From assembly GCA_015152465.1 (NCBI GenBank), contig SUTX01000017.1, positions 1-44,503 of the forward strand: DNA of 44,503 nucleotides, read 5' to 3'. The position numbers were made by a program, and so were the translations under genes. Shown here in pieces: positions 27,001 to 34,091 of the stretch. Under the pieces are notes generated by a model. That model saw only the letters and a program-made list of their open reading frames with translations, did not search any database and had not been told where the DNA came from. How positions within the stretch are numbered: position 1 is the first letter of the stretch; the number at the start of each line of letters is the position of its first letter. The stretch is from Cyanobacteria bacterium SIG31. GTDB lineage: Bacteria; Cyanobacteriota; Vampirovibrionia; Gastranaerophilales; Gastranaerophilaceae.

Positions 27001-27349
27001 TTATAATATCGAAACTGATTATGCTCAGCTAACAGTTCTAGGTAGACTTTCTGATGAAATTGTAACTGGACTAGGAGCTTTCGGGGATTTTTCATTGAAT
27101 AAATTAATGATTATGCTAACTGGCGAAGAAAATAATCAAGTGATAACGGCTAATGATATTGATAAATTGCCACAATTGAGTGCCAAAAGCACAAAAGAAT
27201 TTAGATCAATTATAAACGGCATTATTGACAAGCCAAGTTCAGTTATATTATTTAATTGGATTTCTTATACGCAAAAAAGCTTAAAACAAAAAGAAGTTCC
27301 CATGACAAATACAAAGCTTCCAAGCTTTGTTGATGAATTACCATATTAA
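24086..27349 (+). CDS. AsmA-like envelope protein
   Basis: This 1087-residue protein has one N-terminal membrane anchor (about residues 7-27, YILLAVCIIATLVAICFIPF) followed by a very long beta-rich region. The last 250 residues resemble the AsmA C-terminal domain: SGIMDFDITMQGNL, DIKFIINNGRMSTLGKLEHLLYAQN, GEVNLDSGIAKIGLLQSQGP and DYAQLTVLGRLSDEI. AsmA/TamB/YhdP-type proteins form hydrophobic grooves that bridge the inner and outer membranes and move phospholipid. This implies a two-membrane envelope. It lies 14 bp after the ABC ATPase gene. An AAAAGAG sequence precedes the ATG. The family call is good; lipid transport is inferred. Confidence 0.8.
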   Translation: MKKYSKYILLAVCIIATLVAICFIPFNATKLIPTIEEQVAKDLGVNIHIEKLILRLGPNIKLKTPIMHLMYEDGQKFAQFNSVKFYIPWTALLKDNTTINKLKANKLVIRVNSDDKYLPDLIDRLQKKDRKTSPEIKINDYHIAYLNRNNNDKYSISGTILETSRIANYDSFKFIGKGEFFINSKKFINYDLTVLPKLNLPNEKPDFDFINFIEHLKELDFNSDIIADIKLYKNSVNVIQASGFVNIDNITVLDASKKGPKSFVYLTLWGDKASVLSNIYTSATKKVYIEGMVNNSQKPVLDIKVKTDEIELSELYKKLKILADFSVLKGINTVNGILNANFTLKGDLNKIKSNGYMKIKNASINASGLQIEKINSDIDFSNNAINIVEAIGYVKNSPIMAKGSVSKDINIEFLMSKVELKHLCPSFLGVKDGIASLVANFTGTFDNITHKEILQVDNLVIEKNNSKLIVDSIKIDTNKSSTAHIDNIVCNTPETETIKIPTLNILLEPECLKIPETNIFLPNSKLILNGDVTNYNNNDITFNTTLTGFINSKDIKRFNEKSLRYPLIISVNGNKNIQNINAQLLLESTSIFDEATIINLASKLEKNLLKLDDLSLSIFNGDFSNDYKLNLKGNKKLIITGFIEDIKNPVLKNLRIFIPQQLNINIFETLAQVKGDLFLNGKFNKPDIVGQLSIQNMFNQPTQLSLSNCTVDFNKNIAVVNAPLVKLADNSLGFNALVSTDVSDKLVVKNANIKSKFLNTETLLMYKDSPLLKLMPICILDGKLYSERLLANIYENQVYMSAFSSDFNINENLLNLKNITAEMFNGKLGGNINFNLKDEHFILKLMGRGVSAAPIFNIISTKKESISGIMDFDITMQGNLTSRRSLLGDIKFIINNGRMSTLGKLEHLLYAQNVIADNMLRTSLSIVTKAITLKDTGLFKFMRGEVNLDSGIAKIGLLQSQGPLMSLFIKGNYNIETDYAQLTVLGRLSDEIVTGLGAFGDFSLNKLMIMLTGEENNQVITANDIDKLPQLSAKSTKEFRSIINGIIDKPSSVILFNWISYTQKSLKQKEVPMTNTKLPSFVDELPY

Positions 27350-27377
27350 TTTAATATATCTGTACGAGCTTTTATTG

Positions 27378-27406
27378 TTGTCTTTTTGACTAAATTTATT
27401 TATAAT
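27378..27406 (+). promoter_or_regulatory. Promoter giving a leaderless transcript (27414 gene)
   Basis: TTGTCT (27378-27383) is followed after 17 bp by a perfect TATAAT (27401-27406). Only seven bases (TATTATT) separate the -10 from the ATG at 27414, so transcription should begin at or next to the start codon. No Shine-Dalgarno sequence exists. Confidence 0.6.
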
Positions 27407-27413
27407 TATTATT

Positions 27414-28016
27414 ATGGATTTATTAAAAGAAGAGCAGAAAGTTACTCTATTTTTTCAAAAAGATACAGTCATGGTTGAAATGTCTTGTTCTATTGAAAAA
27501 GTTTATGATGACAGATTAGAATTAAATCTTCCAAAATATTTTATGCGCTATATTGAGTTCTTGCAAGTAGGTAAGCGACTTACAGCAAAAGCATTTTCTA
27601 AATTAGGAACAATTGATTTTAATACGGTTATAATCTCATCTCCATTAGAAGAAACCTTTATGGTAGAGCTAGATTATAATTCTGTAAAATTAACACCAGG
27701 AACAGAATTGCCAGTAATTTCAGCTGTAGAACCAATTGAAATCTTTCAAGGTAGTGAAACTCTTTATTATAAGACTTTTGAAATTTCAACAGATTATGTT
27801 AAATTTTATTCTGATAAAAAACTTGAGATTGAATCTTTGATAAAAGGGACTATTAAATTACCTAAAGATTATGGTACAATAAAGTTTGAAGCTATTATCA
27901 CTGAAATAGATGAAATTTATGAAAATGAATATACAGCTCTCTATTCTATGATGACTGAAACTGATAGACAAAATTTGTTATATTATATGTATATGTACAC
28001 GAAAGATTCTGACTAG
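27414..28016 (+). CDS. Possible YcgR/PilZ-like protein
   Basis: This 200-residue protein looks like two beta-barrel domains. The first (about 5-90) resembles the flagellar-brake N domain; RLELNLPKYFMRYIEFLQVGKRLTAKAF is like its core. The second (about 100-195) has the strand pattern and C-terminal YENEYTALYSMMTETDRQNLLYYMY helix seen after PilZ domains. The RxxxR and DxSxxG motifs that bind cyclic-di-GMP are not visible, so ligand binding is doubtful. It has no ribosome binding site and appears to be translated from a leaderless mRNA. The TPR gene follows after 8 bp. The assignment is tentative. Confidence 0.45.
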   Translation: MDLLKEEQKVTLFFQKDTVMVEMSCSIEKVYDDRLELNLPKYFMRYIEFLQVGKRLTAKAFSKLGTIDFNTVIISSPLEETFMVELDYNSVKLTPGTELPVISAVEPIEIFQGSETLYYKTFEISTDYVKFYSDKKLEIESLIKGTIKLPKDYGTIKFEAIITEIDEIYENEYTALYSMMTETDRQNLLYYMYMYTKDSD

Positions 28017-28024
28017 GAAGTAAT

Positions 28025-29617
28025 ATGAAAAAGCTTATTGATGAGAACTTAAATACGATTAATAAAAGTAAAAATAAAATGTTTGATCAAATTGAACGTT
28101 GCAGGTTAGATCTACAAAAAGATCCTTCAAATCCTGATTTGCATATTAGGCTAGGCGATTTATACATGAAATGGCATTTAGATATCTATAATGCTTGTCA
28201 ATATATTGATGAAGCTATTACAGAATATCAGTTAGCAATGGAATCTTTGATAGATTCTCATGAAATATATTATAAAATTGGTGTTGCTTTTTATCATAAA
28301 GGAGAGCTTGATAAGGCCATTAATTATTTAACAATGTCGCTTGAAAAGAAAAATGATTACTATCAAGCTTATTACATGCTTGCAGAAACGTTTGTAAAAA
28401 AAGCTCACTTTACTGATGCTATTGATGCAGCTACCGCTGCAATACAATGTTCGTTTTTAGGCTCATCAAGTGCTCACCATTTGCTTTACAAGTTATATGA
28501 AGCATCTTCATTCAAAAATGGTAAAACAAAAATAAAGGCTTTAATGGAACGAATTGCTTCAATAATACTAACACCTTTTGATAAAATTGCAGTAGGTAAT
28601 CTTATTCGCTCAATATCTTATCTAAAATTTATGACATTATTCCTAAAAGGTTTTTATGCAATACAGGTAAAAGATTACGCTAAAGCTATAGCATTATATA
28701 AAGATGCGGTTGAAACTGCACCTGGATTTGCACCTTTGTATTGTGTGTTAGGTGACATTTACCTATCTACAGGTTATTTTGAGGACGCAATTACTGAATA
28801 TAAGATGGCTATTTGGTTAGACTCATTTAATATTGCCGCATATAGGCATTTGTGTAGGGCTTATGAAGAACAAGGTGACTATAACCAAGCAATTGATGTT
28901 TATCAAAAACTTATATCATTAGCGCCTAATATTCCAGATTTGTATTCAAACTTGGCAAATATTTACTATATTAAAGGTGAATTTGATTTAGCTATATCAA
29001 ATTATCAAACAGCAATAACATTAAATCCTAATCGTTCTTGGACAAGTGTTATTGCACAAACAATGGGATTTGTTTATCAAGAGAATAAGTCTGATCCCGA
29101 CGCTGCTATTTCTGCATATCAAACGGCTTATGTATTAACACCTGAAGATATTGATATTTATGTTAATCTAGGCAGTGCTTTTTATGATAAAGAAGATTAT
29201 AATAATGCTTTAACTGTATATAGACAAGCTCTAGAATTACAACCACATAACCCAAAAATTCATTGTAATTTAGGTTTCCTATATTGGGGAAAAGCTGATA
29301 CTGAAGAAGCTATTAAATCTTACGAATTAGCGATAAAATATAATGAAAATTATGACATTGCATATAATAACTTAGGCGTTATATATTTAGATGATCTAGG
29401 TAGAGTTAATAAATCTATCGAATTGTTTAAAAAGGCTGTAGAAGTCAATCCTAGTTATGCTTTAGCTCACTTTAACCTTGCAAGAGCAACTTCTATAATA
29501 GGTGATAAAATCGAGGCTGCTAAACTTTATCAAATGGCTCAAGATATTAACAAAGTGACTCAAGAAATAGATCCAAGAGATATCGCAGATAAAATTAGTG
29601 AACTATTTGAGTCATAA
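28025..29617 (+). CDS. TPR-repeat protein
   Basis: This 530-residue soluble protein is built largely of tetratricopeptide repeats. Clear units include YYKIGVAFYHKGELDKAINYLTMSLEKKN, YCVLGDIYLSTGYFEDAITEYKMAIWLDS, YSNLANIYYIKGEFDLAISNYQTAITLNP, YVNLGSAFYDKEDYNNALTVYRQALELQP and YNNLGVIYLDDLGRVNKSIELFKKAVEVNP. At least eight units run from about residue 30 to 510, interrupted near 160-215 by a less regular segment. TPR solenoids mediate protein-protein contact. AGGAAGT precedes the ATG. It lies between the PilZ-like gene and the uridine-kinase-like gene; the next start lies inside its last codons. The partner is unknown. Confidence 0.9.
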   Translation: MKKLIDENLNTINKSKNKMFDQIERCRLDLQKDPSNPDLHIRLGDLYMKWHLDIYNACQYIDEAITEYQLAMESLIDSHEIYYKIGVAFYHKGELDKAINYLTMSLEKKNDYYQAYYMLAETFVKKAHFTDAIDAATAAIQCSFLGSSSAHHLLYKLYEASSFKNGKTKIKALMERIASIILTPFDKIAVGNLIRSISYLKFMTLFLKGFYAIQVKDYAKAIALYKDAVETAPGFAPLYCVLGDIYLSTGYFEDAITEYKMAIWLDSFNIAAYRHLCRAYEEQGDYNQAIDVYQKLISLAPNIPDLYSNLANIYYIKGEFDLAISNYQTAITLNPNRSWTSVIAQTMGFVYQENKSDPDAAISAYQTAYVLTPEDIDIYVNLGSAFYDKEDYNNALTVYRQALELQPHNPKIHCNLGFLYWGKADTEEAIKSYELAIKYNENYDIAYNNLGVIYLDDLGRVNKSIELFKKAVEVNPSYALAHFNLARATSIIGDKIEAAKLYQMAQDINKVTQEIDPRDIADKISELFES

Positions 29618-30560
29618 CCCCTCTTTACCCAACTTTTTTACTAGGTATAATAATAGAATATCGGAACTAATAAGTATGATCGAAGATGATAAGAATGGTT
29701 TACACCATTTAATAGAAAAAGAATTAAACTCAAATGATAAAATATTAAAGCCAGATTTTTCACAAAAAACAGGCAGAGAATTGCTTGCGTTTTATCTTCA
29801 AACAAAATTTAAACAGGTTCTATTATTTGATAGTAAAGCTAATAAACCTGTTTTTGTTAATGTTAAATATGATTTAATACAAAAATTTTGTAAAAGACTT
29901 ATATCAAATCCAGAAAAAAGGATTATGATAGGGATTACTGGTGAATCAGCATCTGGCAAGTCAACAATCTGTAAAACAATAGCAAATGTTATTGAAGGCT
30001 TTAATATGCCTGTAACGATATTAACTACTGATAATTATTTTAATGATATATCAGAATTAGTAAAAAAATATGGTTCATTTGATGCTTTAAGGGATAATGG
30101 ATATGACGTAGATTCGCCAGAGAATTTTCAATTAGATGTTCTTAAAGAAGATTTAGAAACAATTTCTCATGGCGAAAATATCAATGCTCCAGTTTATTTA
30201 CTTAATGGGACAGGTATATCACTACCGAAATCTAGACTCATTGAATCTAATAAAGTTATTGTCGTTGAAGGTATGGCGTCTATGTATAAGGATATTAAAG
30301 ACGTATTTGACATAAAAGTATATGTAGAAACGGATTTAGAATTAAGAAAAGAACGCTTTTTGACTCGTGCTTATACTGAAAGAAACCAAGATTTAGAAAA
30401 TGCAAAAAAACATTGGGATTATATTCTGGGGGCAGGTGAAAGATATGTGAAACCTGCTAGAGCAGAAGCTGATATTATACTTAATGGTGATGCCGATTTA
30501 TCATATTTTTGCCAGATTCTAGAGTATATTTATACTATTACTAATAATTTTAGTGCTTAA
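29598..30560 (+). CDS. Uridine kinase / phosphoribulokinase-family NTPase
   Basis: The P-loop GESASGKST is at residues 115-123 and is followed by LTTDNYFN, DSPENFQLDVL and VIVVEGMASMY, the order seen in uridine kinase and phosphoribulokinase relatives. ERFLTRAYTERNQ resembles the lid arginines. About 105 residues precede the P-loop, a longer N-terminal extension than in plain Udk, so the substrate is not certain. The start is uncertain: GTG at 29598 overlaps the TPR gene by 20 bp and has no clear ribosome site; an ATG at 29676 is an alternative. It converges with the FAD gene, with the two stops sharing the palindrome TTAA. Confidence 0.75.
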   Translation: MNYLSHNPSLPNFFTRYNNRISELISMIEDDKNGLHHLIEKELNSNDKILKPDFSQKTGRELLAFYLQTKFKQVLLFDSKANKPVFVNVKYDLIQKFCKRLISNPEKRIMIGITGESASGKSTICKTIANVIEGFNMPVTILTTDNYFNDISELVKKYGSFDALRDNGYDVDSPENFQLDVLKEDLETISHGENINAPVYLLNGTGISLPKSRLIESNKVIVVEGMASMYKDIKDVFDIKVYVETDLELRKERFLTRAYTERNQDLENAKKHWDYILGAGERYVKPARAEADIILNGDADLSYFCQILEYIYTITNNFSA

Positions 30561-31837
30561 TTCGATTGTGCAAGATATTTAGCTAACCCTTCACCCATCG
30601 AGAAACAAGATGGGATTATTCTAAGAGCTGCTTGAGCTTCAAATTCAGCCGAAATGCATCTGCCAATAACAAATAGATTATCCCAGCCAAAAACCTGCAA
30701 AGATTCAAGAGGCAATTGATATTCACAATAAACTTTTTCGAGTTTTGAGCTATCTTTCTGACTAGAATGAATATCTACCGGATAATTTGATACAAGTACA
30801 GGGTGTTTAAAAACTTTACCGTTTATTAAATCCTTATGTGTATAAATATAATTCCCCAAAACCCTCCTAGAAACCCTTACACCAAGAGAATTGGCTATTG
30901 ATGAAATATGAGAATTTTGAAAGCCTGGTAAATATTTTTTACAAAATTCAGATAATCTTAATATTGCTAAACGCCCGTCAGTATAAGCTTTTGAGGGGGT
31001 ATCGGTAGTATTAATTAGTCTTGGAGCATTAAACGCAATAGAATCACAAGTTCCAGCTACAGAAAATATCTGGAAATAATTAGTATCAGCTTCTTTGAGG
31101 ATATTATCGGCTATAGCCCTCTCGAATAAAGGCTTTAGAGCCCATTTGATATTACTATCCCAAGTATAAGCCGTAGATAGGTATGTAGAGCCATTAATGG
31201 TGCATGAAGACGTAACTTCACGGTCAGTATCATAATCCATAAGCCAATCTGAAAATGTTTTTGTGTCAACTCCAGACATTATAAAACGTAAACTTACTGG
31301 TTGTTTTTTATTTGAATCTTCTAAAAATTTACATGATAATTTTTCACAAATTTTTGCATCACCCGTCGCATCTACTAAGTATTTCGCATCGATAGGTAAA
31401 CATAATAATTTATTCTTAAAATCGATAATATTATCAACACCTATCGATTCAATAGATACTGATAATATTTTCTTGTCTTTATGTGATATATCTTTAACTA
31501 ATGATTCATATAATACATCAACTCCAACCTCTTGTAACATTATATCTAGTGCAATTTTTGTTAATTCAGGGTTAAACCACCCTTTATTTCCATCAGAATA
31601 GGTAATTGCGCCATTTAAAGATTTTAATATTTTATATAATTCTTCAAAAAAATCAGTATTGATTGTATTTTGCGAGGTTTTCATAGCTGGAATAACTAGT
31701 GAAGATGTTATAGTCCCACCTAAAAAAGAGTTTTGTTCAATAATTAGGGTTTTTAAACCTAGTTTAGCTGCATTCCAAGCGCAGCTAACACCAGAGGTTC
31801 CCCCACCAACTATTATTAAATCATAAGCTTTATTCAT
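30557..31837 (-). CDS. FAD-dependent oxidoreductase
   Basis: The N-terminal dinucleotide-binding motif IVGGGTSGVSCAWNAAKLG is followed by IIEQNSFLGGT, the pattern of the PF12831-type FAD-dependent oxidoreductases. LVDATGDAKICEKL (near the middle) and the C-terminal NLFVIGRCISAEFEAQAALRI are also typical of FAD contact regions. The ATG at 31837 is chosen over 31849 because GGAG lies six bases before it. That ATG overlaps the stop of the methyltransferase gene by eight bases (ATGAATAA), so translation is coupled. The substrate is unknown. The coupling to an MnmC-type methyltransferase raises the possibility of a tRNA-modification partner, but this oxidoreductase is not of the DAO type found in fused MnmC. 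Confidence 0.82.
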   Translation of the reverse strand: MNKAYDLIIVGGGTSGVSCAWNAAKLGLKTLIIEQNSFLGGTITSSLVIPAMKTSQNTINTDFFEELYKILKSLNGAITYSDGNKGWFNPELTKIALDIMLQEVGVDVLYESLVKDISHKDKKILSVSIESIGVDNIIDFKNKLLCLPIDAKYLVDATGDAKICEKLSCKFLEDSNKKQPVSLRFIMSGVDTKTFSDWLMDYDTDREVTSSCTINGSTYLSTAYTWDSNIKWALKPLFERAIADNILKEADTNYFQIFSVAGTCDSIAFNAPRLINTTDTPSKAYTDGRLAILRLSEFCKKYLPGFQNSHISSIANSLGVRVSRRVLGNYIYTHKDLINGKVFKHPVLVSNYPVDIHSSQKDSSKLEKVYCEYQLPLESLQVFGWDNLFVIGRCISAEFEAQAALRIIPSCFSMGEGLAKYLAQSN

Positions 31838-33251
31838 CAGATTCTCCATTTTTAGTACTTCTGGCTCTCATATATTGCGAAGAAGTCATTAAATCGCTAT
31901 TTTTAAACTCATATTCTCTATTTTTAAGTATTTGTTCTTTTGTTAGGTTCAATGTTTGATCATGATATGGAATACCAGCTCTTGTGTTACACAACCCTAT
32001 TTCATAATTAGTAAGAGAATACTCTATCATTGATTTATCTTTTGCTGCAATTGTACCAATATATTTGTTAGTTTTTTTATTATAAATTTTTCCGACATAA
32101 AAATTGTTTTCTAGAAGAGTATTTCGTACAAGTGCAGAGTTAGAATAAGTCATTAAGACACCTCTTGGTGATAATCTATTATACAGCTCAGCCATAAACT
32201 CTACAGTCCATAGTTCAGGTGCTTTTGAGTATGTAAAAGCATCTAGGAATATATAGTCATATTGTCCTTGTAATTCTAAAACAGTCTTTCTTGCATCATT
32301 TGCATAAAAATTGACCTTAAATAGCTTTGCAGCATCCTTAAACCTAGCTCTTTTGTATCGATTCGATAAATGGTCATAATATATATTATGTAAATAGGCG
32401 TTTAAATTCATCTTAGATATAATTTTATACCTAGAATTTTGTTTAAAATTAGCATATCGAACTAAGGAGTTGTCAAAAAATTGCTTTTTCCCTTTTGTTT
32501 TTATTATTTTTTTTATATCTTCATTTAAATAATTATCTTTATACTTATTTATTAGTTCATCAACAAGTATATAATTAACAAACTTGTGAACTCTATACTC
32601 ATTTTCTATTTCATCATAATCGTTATTAAATTTTAGATCTAACATTTCAGTTATATTTTTTTTATTTTTAGGAGCTATTTTAAAAGTTAATTTAGCTAAT
32701 CTTCTTTTTATTGCCCAATATAAATCAAAACAATCAAAAATTCTGGGAATTATTCTAGAAAAAATTTCTTGAGGTGTTATTACAGTTTTCAAAAGAGGAG
32801 ATATTTTAATTAATTCTTTATTAATATCCAAACAGTCTATAGTAATATAAGATAAAATATTATTATTCGATTCGATAGGTGTTGATAATATTTCATTTTT
32901 GGAATGTAAATTATTATTTACATCTGTCGTATCGGTATACTCATTTTCTGTTTCATTTTTTTTAATTTTATTTTTTATTTTTTCAAAAAAATTTTTTTCT
33001 TTTAATAATTTTTCATTTTTATTTATAACAAAACTCATTAACGCTTTTGTATTATATCCAATACCATAACAAACATCTAACACTCGTATATTATTAGAGT
33101 TATTAAGTTTATTAGTAATTCCTGATGGTAGAACAAACTTTTCCCAAGCTTCAGTCAAGGCTCCATATTTGGAGTGGTAAACATCGTCATCAGCGTATGA
33201 ATATAGCCCTATTGAGCCATCTTGTGTATAATAAAACTCATAATCCCTCAT
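31830..33251 (-). CDS. MnmC/MnmD-like SAM-dependent methyltransferase with large insertion
   Basis: The N-terminus has the MnmC_N (DUF752) signature: TQDGSIGLYS (9-18), VYHSKYGALTEAWEKFV (24-40) and SAM motif I VLDVCYGIGYN (57-67). The second half resumes with VNFYANDARKTV, YDYIFLDAFTYSKAPELWT and LSPRGVLMTYS. MnmD methylates the aminomethyl group on wobble uridine 34 of certain tRNAs. Between motif I and the acidic loop lies an insertion rich in Lys, Asn and Ile (roughly residues 75-300), making 473 residues against about 240 for MnmD. The ATG at 33251 is chosen because the longer in-frame TTG at 33287 is itself the -35 box. There is no ribosome binding site; the mRNA is probably leaderless. 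Confidence 0.75.
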   Translation of the reverse strand: MRDYEFYYTQDGSIGLYSYADDDVYHSKYGALTEAWEKFVLPSGITNKLNNSNNIRVLDVCYGIGYNTKALMSFVINKNEKLLKEKNFFEKIKNKIKKNETENEYTDTTDVNNNLHSKNEILSTPIESNNNILSYITIDCLDINKELIKISPLLKTVITPQEIFSRIIPRIFDCFDLYWAIKRRLAKLTFKIAPKNKKNITEMLDLKFNNDYDEIENEYRVHKFVNYILVDELINKYKDNYLNEDIKKIIKTKGKKQFFDNSLVRYANFKQNSRYKIISKMNLNAYLHNIYYDHLSNRYKRARFKDAAKLFKVNFYANDARKTVLELQGQYDYIFLDAFTYSKAPELWTVEFMAELYNRLSPRGVLMTYSNSALVRNTLLENNFYVGKIYNKKTNKYIGTIAAKDKSMIEYSLTNYEIGLCNTRAGIPYHDQTLNLTKEQILKNREYEFKNSDLMTSSQYMRARSTKNGESDE

Positions 33252-33258
33252 AATGCTT

Positions 33259-33287
33259 ATTATAACAGGGTTTGAGCTATAAATCAA
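33259..33287 (-). promoter_or_regulatory. Promoter giving a leaderless transcript (33251 gene)
   Basis: On the minus strand TTGATT (33287-33282) is followed after 17 bp by a perfect TATAAT (33264-33259) with an extended TGT before it. Seven bases separate the -10 from the ATG at 33251, and no Shine-Dalgarno sequence is present. Confidence 0.7.
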
Positions 33288-33299
33288 GGAGTTTACATT

Positions 33300-33329
33300 T
33301 TGACTTTTTAAGAGAAAAATGTATATAAT
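33300..33329 (+). promoter_or_regulatory. Promoter of the secreted HExxH protein
   Basis: TTGACT (33300-33305) and a perfect TATAAT (33324-33329) are 18 bp apart. It is back to back with the leftward promoter; the two -35 boxes are 12 bp apart. Confidence 0.65.
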
Positions 33330-33350
33330 TATATAAACGAGGGAATGATT

Positions 33351-34019
33351 ATGAAAAAGTTTTTTATATCTATTTTATTATCAATATTTGTGACTGGAAC
33401 TGTTTTTGCATCTGCATTACAGCCAATCCCCGCAAATATTAAATTACCTGACAAATACACTCAAGAATACATTGATAGCCTAGATTTAGAATATGGGAAT
33501 GTAACAAGGGATCAAATTTTCCATGTTGCATTAGACATGATGAAAGGTACAACGGCTGAATTTTCAAGAAAAGCTATTTTGGGATATAACTTAACCCAAA
33601 AACCAATAAAAATAGAATTTAAAGATTTAACAGAACTTAACGAGGCTTATGCATCCTACGATGCTGTTGGCTGGAAAAAGAAAAATCGTTTATACATATA
33701 TATCAATCCAAAGCACGAAGAGGCTCCGCCAGCTGCTTTAGCAGCATTATTAGCTCATGAAGCACTACATCAAGATGAATATAATTCTTTAAGTGAAGAA
33801 ACTTATGCTTGGACTATGGAAGCTAATGTTTGGTGTGAAATGTTAAAACGTTATCCCGAAGCGAATAACCTTGAATCTTCACTCGTAACAAGAGAAAATG
33901 TGCTAAAACAGCTTCTTGAAAAGGGAAACTTTACTAATAAATATATTAAAAAAACAGTGTATGCAAATGATGGTTACAAAGATTTACCTTTAACATCACC
34001 AGGATTTAATGTTGACTAA
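33351..34019 (+). CDS. Secreted protein with HExxH zinc-protease motif
   Basis: The 222-residue product begins with a classical signal peptide (KKFFISILLSIFVTGTVFA), with likely cleavage before SALQP. The middle contains LLAHEALHQDEYNSLSEETYAW: HEALH is an HExxH zinc site, followed by a Glu-rich helix that could give the third ligand. The rest has no family I recognise. It is therefore a candidate small secreted or periplasmic metallopeptidase, or an inactive relative. The ATG at 33351 is chosen over 33345 because GAGGGA ends six bases before it. A strong sigma-70-type promoter lies upstream. It is a single-gene unit ahead of ctpA. Confidence 0.75.
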   Translation: MKKFFISILLSIFVTGTVFASALQPIPANIKLPDKYTQEYIDSLDLEYGNVTRDQIFHVALDMMKGTTAEFSRKAILGYNLTQKPIKIEFKDLTELNEAYASYDAVGWKKKNRLYIYINPKHEEAPPAALAALLAHEALHQDEYNSLSEETYAWTMEANVWCEMLKRYPEANNLESSLVTRENVLKQLLEKGNFTNKYIKKTVYANDGYKDLPLTSPGFNVD

Positions 34020-34056
34020 ATTCTAATTATAAGCATGTATATTAACATAAAGTCTA

Positions 34057-34086
34057 TTGATTAAGTTGGGTTATTGCGGTTAAATT
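34057..34086 (+). promoter_or_regulatory. Weak candidate promoter of ctpA
   Basis: TTGATT (34057-34062) is followed by TTAAAT (34080-34085, spacing 17) or TAAATT (34081-34086, spacing 18). The gap to the ATG is five or six bases and no Shine-Dalgarno is present. This could be another leaderless start, but the -10 is poor. Confidence 0.3.
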
Positions 34087-34091
34087 AACAT

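Noticed and set aside
33252..33287. N-terminal extension of the MnmD-like protein from TTG at 33287
   Set aside because: The extension contains the promoter itself, and the conserved protein begins at the ATG at 33251.
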